64,000 nt of DNA. Source: Bilabrum cf. latius. Its lineage: Eukaryota > Bigyra: Bicosoecida > Bigyra > Bicosoecida. The stretch covers positions 558,001-622,000 of the forward strand of contig OZ237754.1 of NCBI GenBank assembly GCA_965178125.1, read 5' to 3'. Below, in pieces: positions 10,822-23,900 of the stretch. A program made the position numbers and the translations under genes. Each line of letters begins with the position of its first letter. The first letter of the stretch is position 1. Under the pieces are notes generated by a model. The model was not told where the DNA came from. It was given only the letters and a program-made list of their open reading frames with translations, and made no database searches.

Positions 10822-11769
10822 ATGCCTCGATTTGGCTCACCACCGGCATCACCGACAGGAGGCCAGCCCGATTTGACGCCAAAGGGCTCCCCTCCTCTAT
10901 CTTCAGTCCTGCCGCAGGAACATGCCCCGGAACGGGTCCTTCCTTAGGACCATGGACCTACAGTTGCAGAATCTAAAGGGAGAAAACGAGGACTGCGAAA
11001 GCGGAGGGTTGCGCGCAAGCATGACAGGGGCAAACGGTCGAAAGGCGAAGTCGATCAGCAGGTGCTTGGGCCAAGCCCGCCATCCAGTGCGACTGGGGGA
11101 CCGATAGCCGCATTTGTTGGGTCATAGCTTACTCCTACTGATGGCAATCGTGAGGATGCAGGCAGCATGCACTTCCTTGTGGTGCAGTCGATCGGTCTTC
11201 CCACGGGCAATGGAACGACTCGAGCAGTCACGCCAGCACTCGCTGCTCGCGATGACAGCCCAGAATCTGTCGCATTGAGCCAGGCCTCCTCTACCCGTAG
11301 GGGCAGCCCGAGCACCAGTAGCCCCCGAGCTGGACCAGCCTCGCCGGAGGAGAGCCCAAGGACGTGGTGCTTGGTCGTGGACGATGCAGCCACCAACAGG
11401 GATTTTCTTGCGGGTTTCCTGGCGCGCCGAGGCCTCACCGTGAGCCAGGCAGAGAACGGCAAACTGGCTGTACAGGCGTGTCGGCAGCGAGCGCAGGAGC
11501 TGGATGCATTGTGCGATGGTTCTTCAACTGCGTTCCTTGGCCTGATCACGATGGACAGGTCGATGACAGTAATGGACGGTGTGGAGGCAACCCGCGCGAT
11601 CCGGTCCGAGTTTGAGAATCGTTTCGTGATAGTCGGGATTACAGGAGATGCGCTTGGAGACGACTTGCAGTCGTTCAAGGAGGCGGGGCTAGACGCAGTG
11701 CTGGGGAAGCCTGTGGCTGGGAAGCAGGTGCTGAGAACGCTACGTGAGCTTCGGGCAGGCTCGTTTTGA
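10822..11769 (+). CDS. Protein with C-terminal phospho-receiver (response regulator) domain
   Basis: This 315-residue frame runs from ATG 10822 to TGA 11767-11769, with TAG codons at 10945 and 11125. The C-terminal 125 residues are a complete receiver domain. The acidic pair is in LVVDDAATNRD, the phospho-acceptor Asp in LITMDRSMTVMDGVEATR, the switch Thr in VGITGDA and the conserved Lys in VLGKPV. All key residues are present, so it should accept phosphate from a His kinase or phosphotransfer protein. The N-terminal half is low-complexity with a strongly basic block (RKRGLRKRRVARKH) that could act in nuclear targeting or nucleic-acid contact. No kinase module is fused and none is seen nearby. 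It could be the last exon of a hybrid kinase, but the in-frame ATG follows an upstream TGA (10810), which favours a complete gene. Confidence 0.7.
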
Positions 11770-11958
11770 TGAGCGCGACTGCAGGCGATACTGCTTTGAT
11801 CCGGGATGTGACTGATGCCATCCCATTTATTTATGAGCACTGTGGTGCATTGGCGCACTCACCCCTGCGACCCCGCAAAACGCGAGGATGAAGATTATTG
11901 CGTAGCCAACCGTCACAATATTACAGATCAAGTATACTGCAGCGCAATCTCTTTTGAA

Positions 11959-14900
11959 ATGGACGCTCCACCTGGAACTCTCTTCAAAATGCATAAAGTC
12001 GACGTGTCGGACCAAGGGTGAGAGACTACTATTCATTACAGCTCGAGAAAGCGTATCACAAGAATCGGGTCGATCGTGTATTTGTGGAGGTATTCGTTGC
12101 ATTGACGCACGCAGCTTACCGTATGACTACGAGTGCCAGCCAATATGGTTTCTGTACTTCGATGCCCCGTCTGGCTGCGTGCGCTCTGCCGGATTTCGTC
12201 GATCTGGGGGGCCCGCAGCAGCGTCGTCCATACTGCTCGGCACGGACTCTTTGGCATTCAGGGCATCCAAAGGCTCGCTTGGTAGCGACTGGTCAATCTT
12301 GTTCAATATTTGCAATATTTGCAGGATCGAAAGGTCCGCATCTAATCGGTGCTGCTTAGAGGTGCTTCTTGCTCCGCATTCAGCGGAGCGTCCAGGCAAG
12401 TTTATGGCACAAGATCGGCCATCCTGGGCCCAGCTGTGCTTTAACGAGCTCGCTAAGTCAGGAAATGCGCTGGCAGCGGCGATTGGCGATGAAGCTGAAG
12501 CCGCAATCAGCGCTTTGCGCCATGCGCCCGCGCACAGGAGGCATGGCTCGTTCGCAGGCGACGACGAGCACGAGCACGAGGGAATCGAGGACAGCAGAGA
12601 GAGCGATGGCGCGCAAGGCCATAGTGGTAGCAGTTCATCTAGCGTGGCATCCGATGTGGCAAGGTTCCTTCCCAGTTTTGATGACAAGTCGTAGCTGCCG
12701 ACGTCGGCTCTATTTCCATTTGCTCTGCACTTTGCTGCCAGCGAACACGCAGATGCGTTCGTTTCGGCTATTCTGGCTATGCGACCTTCTGTGCAGCTTG
12801 CTAGTGAGAGCGTGTGCCCCTTGGGCGTGACTCGAACCCTGTTCCGAGCGATCGGACGGCTGGACTCTTCAGTGGAAGAGGCCTCGTTTGCCGGCATCCA
12901 GCACTGCTCGCTCGTCCTAGACACCGTGCATCGCTGCATGGAGGTATGGCGACCCGCTGAAGACGCAGCGCAAGAAGCAGCCGCGCGAAACTGGGCCAGG
13001 GAGGGGCTGGCAGAGGGCAGGGAACCGGCGGGCGCGGCCGCCGGGGCCGGGGCCGGCACAGCCGCTATTGCAGCCGACGGTGCTGGAGGTGGCTTCGTGG
13101 GAGAGGGCGGCATCCCTGCGGGTGAGAACAGGGGGGGCGACTGGTCTGGCATGGATGCTGCCAATGACGAGAGCATGCAGCCGTACCTTCTGCCCTATGG
13201 CAACAAGGCGCTGGCCAGCAAGCAAGCGGCCATCGCCCAGCGCGCAAGCACGATGACCGGCGATAGTGCCGTCGAGGATCCAGAGGCCTTGGCGGCAGGA
13301 AGTTCCTCGCAAACGGATACCACGCCTCTATTTCGCTACACGGCAGAGCGTCGCATGATTCATCGGCGAAGCGGCGCGATACCTTCGGATGGGGGAAGCA
13401 GAGCGGGCGGGCTTTCAAAGGGAACTGGCCCGCGCAGCAAGCGCAAATCGATGTCTGGAGCGCTGGCCCGCGAGAAGGCTCCCCTGAGGGGCAGCATGGA
13501 GCTGCAGTTCATTCGCACGGATCCCATCCGACCGGCGTGGCACATCGTGTCTCTTCCGCATGGCAGTAGCGGCCGACCGTCGCTCAAGATCCGAACGAGT
13601 GCCCCGCCATCTGCCAAGGTCGAGCTGCTGTTCCCGTCTGCCACAGTTCGGGCGCAGTTCCTCGCTAGGCTGTACGCGTGCATGCAGACCACCATGCCTA
13701 GGCCCATCATTCCCAAGCCGGCGGATCCAGAGCACCTGCTGGTGCCACCTGACGAGCTCAAGAAGACGGCCAGCCTGTCGACCCCGGAGCTCTTGCGTGT
13801 CGTAGCAGAGGGCCAGAAGATCGCGGCGAGGCTCCAAGCGCTGGATGACAAGAGGAAAGGGCTTTCAAGCGATCGTAAACGCGGATCAATTCTCTCACTA
13901 AGACCGTCGCTCGACACCAACATCGCACCCATCATGCTGGAGGCACCGGGCCAGGCTCCCTGGAACAGCACAGGCGAAGACGCTGGTGCTCAGGGTCCCA
14001 GTGTTGCCGCTAGGACCAAGCCGCTAGGTCCTGACACAGGAAGCCCTATGCGGACAATCCAAGAGTCGAAAAGCGGGGAGAAATCCAGCGCTGGTGTGGG
14101 TGGCCCCACGTCACCGATGACGTCATCGTCGTCACTGCGCCGCCGTACGCGGCGAGGTATGTCTGGTGATACTGCCGGGACTATCCCATTGCCAGGCTGG
14201 GCTGCTGCGAAAATCGCCTATTTGAATGCCTCCTCCCAGCAGCCGTTCAATGAGCGCGTCAGGCAGTACTTCCAGTCGCGGAACGGGCTCGGCCGTCGGC
14301 AAGGCACTGCCTCAAAGGAGGTCGTGGGATCTGTTAGCGGCAGCTCCAAAGGATTCGACTCAAGAACCCTGGCGCCTGACGTCGCTAGCTCGCGGACGGA
14401 ACACCCGTGGACGCCCATGATGGACGGTGTGCCGGTAAGGCTGTCCGTCGTCAACTGGAAGGTGGGCTGGCAGGCACCACCTGACAACCCCGACGAGCTA
14501 GCAAGGGCGATGGCACCGGAGGCAGCTGACCTGTACGTAATTCATCTGCAGGACGTGGCCTTCACCCATCGCAAGGAATGGATCAAGGCAGTGGAGAGCT
14601 TGCTGAGCAGCTGCCCTGCGAGGCCCGATGCCAGCGTGGTACCTTGGGGACGCGCGCCTGAAGGGGTAGGAGGCGGGGGAGGAATCTATTCCCAATCTGC
14701 GATCGCAGACGCGATGCATTCCGGCACGAAGCAGACTGAAGCTGGTGCGACCTCTTCTACTAGCCACAGGGCTTCAGCGCGGGGTCGCGACAAGCGAGGA
14801 GATGACGCAGACGGAGCTTCAGTTCGGAGTGAAGGCTCCAAGGATGGCTTGATTAGTGGAGCAATGGGCGAAGACAGCAACAGTGACTGGAGCGGGGTAG

Positions 14901-17900
14901 AAGCAGACAAAGTGCCCCGAGGTCTGTTGCAGCTTGCTGTCGATGCGATACGAAACGACGACCCGACGCTCGCCAGAGCAACTCGTGAGGACGTCGCTGG
15001 TCTTCGCCTGCTTGCTCAGCTAGGCGACCGTGGAGCCGCGATGGTCCTCGATCGGCGAAGAGGCAAGAGTAGGCGAGGAAGCATGGCCAGTGTGTCTTCA
15101 GCTTCCCGCATGGAGGGTCGCAGTAGCCCTGGCCCCGGTAGGTCTCACGCAGCACCCGCATCCGGCACGGACAGCGCCGTTGTTGCGGGTGCCAGGGGAC
15201 TGAAGAATCTCCATGGTTCATTCGGCTCGCTCCTTGAGCTGTTAGAGGAGCAGGCAGGGACAACTGGGGACGATACGACTGGGGGCTAGGACTCTGAAAC
15301 CGCGGGCTGGTTCTTTGAGGACAAGAGCGGTGGGCAGGCGTTGCAATCGGGTAGGGCAGACGCTCGGAATGGGGCGTCTGCAACGGCGCTGATTGCCAGT
15401 CAAGGCGATGATGCATTCCAGGCCATGTAGGAGGGAATGGGGTCGCAAGCCTTTGCGTAGACCGTGGTGAGGTGCTTGGAGCGCCTTGGTGCAGCTCCGC
15501 GCCTCACTCGGCTGGCCCAGCGGGCTGCGCGAAGCCTGGAGAAACAGACTCTAGAGCTCGTAGCAGCCGAGTCCAGGGATGCTAGGATGGGTGCGGTCGA
15601 GCGGAGCAGGAAAGTGGCCCTTGCTAAACTCCGTCAGATCGTGCAGCGTGCCTTCCGATCTCGATCGAGAGCCAGCGACCGTGGCGGGCCTGCCTCTGGT
15701 GGCGTCGGCAGCGCCGCTGGTTCTGAGGCTGGTGGTGGTGCCGCCGGGCAGGAGTTCTCCTCACCAGAGGAAGCCTACGCGATTCTGCTTTCTGGGAAGG
15801 ACAAGAAGACGAGTCTTTTTGCAATGGCCGGGGGCAGGCAGGAGGGTGGAGTGTGGCAGTACAACCAAGGCTTGATCGCTGATCGCACGAGGGCACGCGC
15901 AACACGGATGTCTTCGTAGTAGGCCAATGGCGCAGAAGGCGACAGCGACGGCGACATCGATGGAATGGGCTACACGTAGCAGAAGGCCTCTCAACCCGTT
16001 GGAACCCAGTCGGCTTGGCGTAGACCGGAGCCTAGCGAGGAGGCATCGAGCCGGTACAGGACAATTCGCACCGTGCAGTATCAGGGCCTCATGTCGCTTG
16101 TAGTAGTACGTGCAGAGCTGGTCCCAAGGGTGACAAAGGTTAACGTCAGCGTTGCACACGGTGCTCGCAGCCCATCCAAGTGCAGGGGCCACGGGAGTCC
16201 GACGGGTAGGGGGCAACGAGGAAAGGCGGTGCGTGCGTCCATGTTCGCTGGCCAACAACAGGCCCCCATCTACCACGGTGCAGAACATGCCGAGCACAGG
16301 CAGCACGTGCCACCGATAACACCAAAAGCTGAAGCTTCTCTGGCTGCTCTATCGTCGACTGCGAGTCGCTAGAGCTTCACCATGGGCAGCAGAAGACCAA
16401 CCCTTCACTCGCTTGGGGCAGCTGCAGTGCATGAAGCCACCGACCAAAGCGGAGCCGTTCAGCTGCCCCGTGCAGGTCTGTACGCCCACCCATCGGCAAT
16501 TGGGTGTTTAATGAAGGATGCCTTCGACAGCGACGATACGGATGCTGACACCGGAGAGAGTGCGACAGATGGGGAGTACCCCACGAGCGTGCTGCCCGCC
16601 GCCGACTGCGTGCACATGTACGCGCAGCATGGCTCATCCCCCTCCAAGGTATGTGATGTTGACGCGGAGGAAGCCGTGAGAATCTTCGCGACGGACCACA
16701 AGAAGCTTCAGCAGACGCTGCCGCGGGTGCACCCGCTGGCCCCTCCAGCGGACGTTGATGATGCCTACAAGAGCGTCGTAGTGAGCCATCGGATGCTCCG
16801 GCACAGCAAGCGAAGATGCCCGGCGAGCATTGCTATCGCGTTTGAGCTGTTCGAAGGACCCTCGCTATGTTTTGTCAACGTGCAGCTGGACGCCGGTCCG
16901 GAGCAGGAGGGGCGCAGGCACAGGCAGCTAGGCAGAATTCTGCGCCGTCTTGCGCGCAGCATGGGCAACGACGCCTTTGCTTCGTATTGCAGGGCCACGC
17001 ACACCGTCGAATGGCCGCAGCTTGGAACCAGTTTGCACCACGTTTTTGATGACGTCGTTGTTGCAGGCGATATGGGCTTCGGCCAGGGGCCCTCACAAGC
17101 GCTGGCTTATCCAGCGGCGCGCACGCCGTTGCCCCTCGGTATCAAAGAAGCCATCGCGGTCACAGACACGGATGCCGATCCGGAGCTTGAGCCCACGCTT
17201 CAGAGGCTCTGGGCAGCGGCAGTGGCCGGAATCCGCGTGGAGCTGACACGGTCCGTGAGTGTACGACGACCACGATGGGCAAGGTGGATCGGGCCTGGTG
17301 CTGCGTACGATCTTGAGCTCTTTGTGATGCGAGCTAGCAAGCAACCGGGCAGGCGGATGTCTCGCCTAAGAAGCAGCGGGAGCAAGGCAGGATTAGTTAT
17401 GTCTGATCACGATTTAGATCTAGCGGTGGGCCTCGCTCAGCCGATGAGCCCATCGGGCAGCTCTAGCAGCAGCAGCAACAAGGGCCAGCGGCTGTCCTTT
17501 GCACCACCCCACGCTAGAGGGCGGGACGACTCGAGGAGGTCAAAGCGATGGGAAGAGAGGCGCAAGAAGCTACAGCTGCTGAAAGAAAAAATGAATAGGA
17601 AGGTGGGCCGCAGTGGCCCCGAGGAATCGGACGGCGTGTCTTCCACACCTGACAATGCAAGCCCCCGCAGTAGCAGGGGCTTGTCAAGGCTGACTAGCTA
17701 CCAGTCAGCCAAATCAAATGCATCGGGCAGCCAGACGCCTAAACTTAAGACTCTCCGGCGTGGGAAAACTTCGTTCATGGCATCGTCTAGAAACAGGAGG
17801 GCAAGCGACATTGCTGCTATTCTTCGAGAGCGAGGCAGAGCGGCAGGCGCACCGGTTGTGTCATCATCCGACAGCTCCGATGATGACGAGGTTCGCGAGG

Positions 17901-20900
17901 TCGATATCGTGATACCTGACTACATGCGACCACCCGCGATGGGTAGGCGCGGCTCGACTGGAACACCTCCTAAGCCGCAAAGGGCAAAGTCGATGTTCGA
18001 ACGGATTGCGGGGGGCTTCACCGCCGCCACGCGCTACTTGAACAGGACGAAGACTGTGCAGGAAGAGCATGAGGATGAGATGGCCGCGGCTGAGTACCAG
18101 GCAGGCATGGCGGCCGCAGCGGCCGAGGGCGTCGACGGCAGCCAGGCCGACGTGAAGCTCTACGAAATCACAGTGTCCGTACCCATGGCTATGCTGCGGC
18201 TCGCCAGATCCAAGCCCACCAACGCGACAAAGTTCCTCCACATGTTGCTTGAGAGCGAGGCGAACGAGCAGCAGCGATCAATGCGCACTTGGAGGGTGAG
18301 ACGGTCCCTGTTTGAGTTCCACTGCCTGCACCGGCTGCTCCGGGCCAGCTCCAACGCTGAGCTGCCGCGGTTCCCTCTCCTGAAGCAGCGGCGCTCCGGC
18401 GCCCTCTTTGTTGAGAAGAGGCGGGTGTCTCTAGAGAGATACATCGTGCAGCTGGCCAGGATTCCCGCCGTGTGGCGCGTGCCTCACCTGGCCACGTTCT
18501 TGGATTCGCCAAGCGAGCCAGTGCTTAGGACGTCGGTGCTTAAGGCATGGGAGGACGCCCTCGCTCGAGACAAGGGAATTCCGTCCGATGCCCTTGATGT
18601 GGGATTCCCGAGCACTTCGGACCGAGTCGGGCTTAGAGATGGGGAAGTGCTGCCGGAGTTCACCGCCCCAGCGGAGTCGGGCGCTGGAGGCATGGGAGGC
18701 ACAAGTCCCAATTCCATCGAACGACGGTTGTGGCTGGCCGGCCGGCGATCCTTGTTTGGACCAATGGGGCTTGTTGTTCCCACGACAGCCTAGATAGTGT
18801 TCCGATTGAAGACCAAGGCGGCTGCGGTGCACTCAGTGGACGTTGCTGGCGCGGCTGATGGGCACGAATCGGACGACTCGGCCCAAGTTCGATTGCCGGG
18901 CACTGCCAACAGCATACCGTGCTTTCGGCCGGTGATTGACCTGGCGGCTGGCACCAGCAGCGAGCTCCACTCCGTAGCGTTGAAAGAAATCTAGACACAG
19001 TGCATGCTGCTTGAGCTCGCGTGCAGACCTGCACATGCTACCGCGCCGGCCTGGGCTAGGTCCTCAGCATTGCGACAGGCCGCTCGACTGGAGGACATGG
19101 TGGTGCAGCCGGACAAGGTGCTCGCAGGGCTGCTGCTTCGGAACCGAGGCACACTGGCAGTGCAAGAGCTGTTCAAGCGCAGCATGTTTGATGCTCGCGC
19201 CAGCAGCAGTGTCTCCAGTGCCGGGAACATTATCGCAGGTCGATCGTTGCTTGGCTTCCTTGGCAGCAAGGTCCAGGCAAAACATGAGGCTGGCAGCCGT
19301 GGGCGCGCAGGGAGACCCGCGGATGACTAGAGCGAGCCGACACCGCAGCAGCAGCTGCAGCATCGCAAGTTTGTGATGGCAGCAGCCATGTCCACAGGCT
19401 TGTACTCGTTCGCGAGCGACGGGCACTCCGCCGACGCTTCTGTGCGCCTGGACGAGGGAGGTTCTGTGATCGTGCGTCTGCTCGACCTCGAGTTTCTCCC
19501 ATGCCTGCCCCAACGAAATGTTCTTGATGGGACGAGCGCTGATGCAATCGCGCCAGCGGGACTTGCCGCTGGTTCCACCACAGCGAGCGCGGTGTCGACT
19601 GCTGCAGGGAGCCAAGCCACAGGCACAGGAGCGGCAGGCAAGCTGGACGACGAGGCTGATGCGGATGAGATTGACGGCGATTCAATCGACCATAGCATCT
19701 GGACCAAGCTCGCTCATGGGCACGAAAAGACAGGGCTTAGCCTCTCTGCAGCTATCCACTCCAAGAGCGCCTAGGGAGTTGCCACTGCACCCATGATAGG
19801 CGCCTACGCAATCGAGCAACGCGAACAAATTTCCATGTTTCGGTAGATTAGACGAGCAGCAAAGTCCTCTAGCATTTGCAGGGGCAAGGTCCCTAACGAA
19901 CCGCAAGCGAGCGGCCCATTGTCCGTACCAGAGTGCAGATTTAAGTGGAGCGAGTCTGTCATCCCAGCCATCGTGCTGCAAGACCCGAACCAGTTCCAGC
20001 ATGGCCCAGAGGAGGAGCTGGTTGTTGTGCTTAGGTCTCGGTACGACAAGCTGCTGTCGCGTCGGGATGCATTCGTAGGCACCGCGACGATCAAACTGGG
20101 CACGGCTGCCAGCTAGACGAACCCCGTGGCGGGTCCCCCTCGCCCTGACGAGCCTCCGGGCTGGAGATCCCCACCTGCGTCCGTCGAGTCCAGCGTCATT
20201 GGAACTGCGATTGGGGGCAGGCACCCAGCGGCGTCAAAGTACGTTGAGGATGAAACTGTGCGCATCGCTAGCTTGGGTGAGCCGCCAACCCCCCACCCCG
20301 AGTCGTGGTCCATTGACGATTTCTCCGCAGAAGCGGGCTCAGATGACGACTCCGATGACTCGGACGGCGTGGGTGACGGCGTGCGCGACGAGGAAATGGG
20401 TGTCGGTGGAGGGGCCCCATCTGTGGCTTGGTCTGATCGGAACGACGGCAGCATGATTGCTGGCGGAGGTGGCGTGCATGGAGAGGTACTTAGAGGCATG
20501 TGCCGGTCCCGGCTGGTGAGTGACTCGCCAGACGCACACCGGCTTGGTGTGAAAGGCAATAACGGGGCATTTTTCGTGCCCGTGTATGCACCCGGTGGAC
20601 ATCGTGTGGCCGGTTGGCTGCATGGCAGAGTTGCAGTCATCGTGCGAGAGTCGCCGGCACAGGAGGCTGCACGAGCTGTCATGCTGCGACGGGAAACTCT
20701 CAGAAGGCAAGCGCTCGCCAGCCCGCAGCTGCGATCGTTCTTCGTGCCTCTTGCCGCCAGCGGTTTCTCGAGAGACACGGCAGGGGGCAAGGGCCAGAGC
20801 GGTTCGGACCGGGACTCGGATCTGTCCGGGGACGAGTCTGAGGGATCGGAAGACTATGACTACGCAATCGTGGTGATGCCTGGCGGTCTCATCTCCAAGG

Positions 20901-23900
20901 AGAAGGGTCTTCGCAGCCCAGGCATCCGCATTCCACACCCGGTGCAATGGTCTCAGGCGCAATTAAAGACCTTCCGCGACCAGGTGAAGGACTTTGTGAG
21001 GCACTCGAGCATTTAGGACGCGGGTGGGCGCCAGACCTCCCTCAAACTTACTCGCTCGTTGCACATGCGGTGCGGGAATTCAGTCCGTTTGCACGACGAA
21101 CAGGGAGTGTACGTTGGATACCCGATCCAGTTGGAGTTTGTGGGGCTTGAGTGGACGGTGATACGCAGGTATCGCCAATTCGTAGCTCTCGATGCAGCAC
21201 TACGGGCACACGCCGTTGCGTTGCGAACTGCCGTGGAACTGCAAGCGAAGCAGGTGGCTGCCGAGAAACAGGCTCTAAGGGAAAAAATGGATTCAGACGC
21301 TGCGACGCACGAATGGCGGCTAGGAATCGGTCCCGCACATTCTTCTGACGTCAACGAGAAGCTGCAAAGACGGTTTGGAGCCGCTGTGGGGTCCATGCAT
21401 CACAGCAAGGGACGGAGCGAATCGCTAGACGGGCCGGAGAGCTTCTCTGGCCACAGCATTGATGGAAACGATGCGGAGGACGCGGAGGCTCAGGCGCTCG
21501 GGGACAAGGAGGCATTCCTTCGGGCCATGTCGCGACAGCTCGGGATCGAGCAGCTGCCTAACGTGCCCAGCAAGTTTCATCTCGCAAGCGCTCTGGGCAA
21601 CCGGCTGGCGGAATCTCGGCGGGAGGCTTTCCAGGACTATCTCAGGGACCTTGCCAAGCTGCCGTTTGTGTGGCAGCACCCTGCGTTCATTCGGTTCCTC
21701 GACAGCCCTAGCAAGATCATCTACCGATCGCAGTCGTACCTTAGAGCCCTAGCCCTGCTCCGCGGGTAGCCTGCCTTCGCGTCCGAAGTAGCCGACTCGC
21801 TCAGCCCGGCTGCAGGGTCCATTGCCTCGGTGACAGACTCGCTTGCAATGATGGGAAGTATGGGCTTAAGCACAGCCCTCACCATTCCAAGACCGCCACC
21901 GACCGGCCGACACGACACGAGCGCTTCGGCAGTTGCCGCCGGTATGGTGCAGCTGTTTGGGCGTGAGTGCGCCGCGAGGGCCTGGGGCGGGGCCAGTTCT
22001 GTCCGTGAGAGACTGCTTGGTGTCCGGCGGGCCACGATGTCAGAGGCAACTCGGATCGTGCGAGCCTCCTTCGGGAACGGGATAGCGGTACCAGCCTGGG
22101 CCGCAATGATCCACGCGTTGAGGGTTCAGCTCATGTCGCAAGCGGCTGCCAGTAGCGTGTCTGGCTCCCAGTCCGTCGCTGGTGATGAGGCAGCTGCAGT
22201 CGACGCGCTTGATATGGCCCGGGCTGCACCGCGCATTCCGATGCGGCGGTCATCATTTGCCGGACTGCTGGGCGCAGCAGCGCGCCTTGGAACTCGCGCG
22301 GGGGGACAGCCGCTCGAGGTTGATTACTCGCCGAAGGTGTTCCAGAGATCCACGTATCTTGCCAAGTTCGACGACGGCAGCACGTTCCAGGAGGCTGCAC
22401 TGCACGTGCAATCCAGCCCCTACATGCGCCCACCAGGCATGCTGTCTCCGGAAGCCATCGAGCTGAGGCATTTCCCGGCATAGGTGGGTAGAGTGAAAGA
22501 CCCCGTCCCGATGCTTCAGCTGGACCAACTGGAGGAACAGGAAGCGACCGTCGACCGCGAGCTGGACGGTGATGCCAGCGCTTCTCCACCTCTTGATCCT
22601 GCCAACCCGGCTATAGAGACAGGGGCAGACAATCAATAGACACCCGCCATGAACCTGCCTGCCTTTGTGGCGCCAAGCAGCTCAGGAGGTGCATCTTCTC
22701 CTACTCACCAGCGATGGTCATCGCACCTGAAGGAAAGGTAGGGCGAGGAAAACGACTCGTATGGACCCAACCCCGCGGGCAAAAGTAGGGCCGGGTCTAG
22801 CCAGCAGCACGAAGCGAAGAGTAAGCATCCATCGCTGCTTGACAGCGAGAACAGGTTTGGACCGCTTGCGGTGCATTCCACCCACCTTCCGCCGGCAGAC
22901 GGGCACCGGAACGACGGCAACGAATCAGATGCCACCGAGCTTGTGGAACAAGATGGTGGCCTCACTGACAACGACGACGGTGATACGGGGACTGGGTTGG
23001 GAACGGAGTCTGCTGCAGACGAGCACGACTAGGCAGAAGAAACGATCGAGAGGGAGGCAAAAGCAATCGCTTTGGCGAGACGTACTTCCTTTAAGCCAGA
23101 CCCAGCCGAAATCAACCAGGATGCTGGCCAGCACGAAGGCAAGCAGCTCGCTCGGAAGCTGACAGGGGAGCAGCGTGACATGCGTGCCCATGCTTCCATG
23201 CCGACCAACCCGCTCTTCCCCACCGATCTCGGGAAAGCAAAGCAGCTTCTCGCCAGCCACCGCAGCCAGCGATCCGTGTCAACAAAGGCGACGCTTACCG
23301 CGGAACAGCTGGCCCACGCTGCCGAGCTGGCTCGCACAACGTCATCGCGGGCCCGGCAGCAGCCTCGAACAGATCGAGAAACCACTTCGCAGCAGCTGAT
23401 GCCTATCCACTCAATGCCCAGTGTGTCGACCGTGGGGAGTGGCAGCAGATACCTGGAGTCTGCAGAGGAGGAGAGAGAGCAAACAGAACGGGAGTACAAA
23501 CTGGCGCAGGAGCTCGGTGTAGCGAGGCCGAGCGCTTCTCAAGGCAACAAGCGGGACCGCGGGCGATCACGCAGCAGATCGCCGCCGCTGGGTAGCGGCC
23601 GACACAGCCGATCTCCGTCCCCTGTTGATGGGCTGAAACGATTCTCCAGATCACAAGATCGATCCTCTCCCACCAGCGACCGCACCACCAAGCGCACAAA
23701 GTATTCGCCTCAAATGCCGTGGGAAAGCCAGCGCGAGTCGATGCGCAGGCGGGGACACAGATCAGGGACTAGCGATTTGGGGACGATGGCTACGGTGTTC
23801 CTGGGCTCCATGCAGGATCACCTTGCCGGTGAAATCGACGACTCACCAGGGGCGCACAAAGCCTCTCGTCGGGGAGACCTGCAGCACAGCGGCCGAGTGC

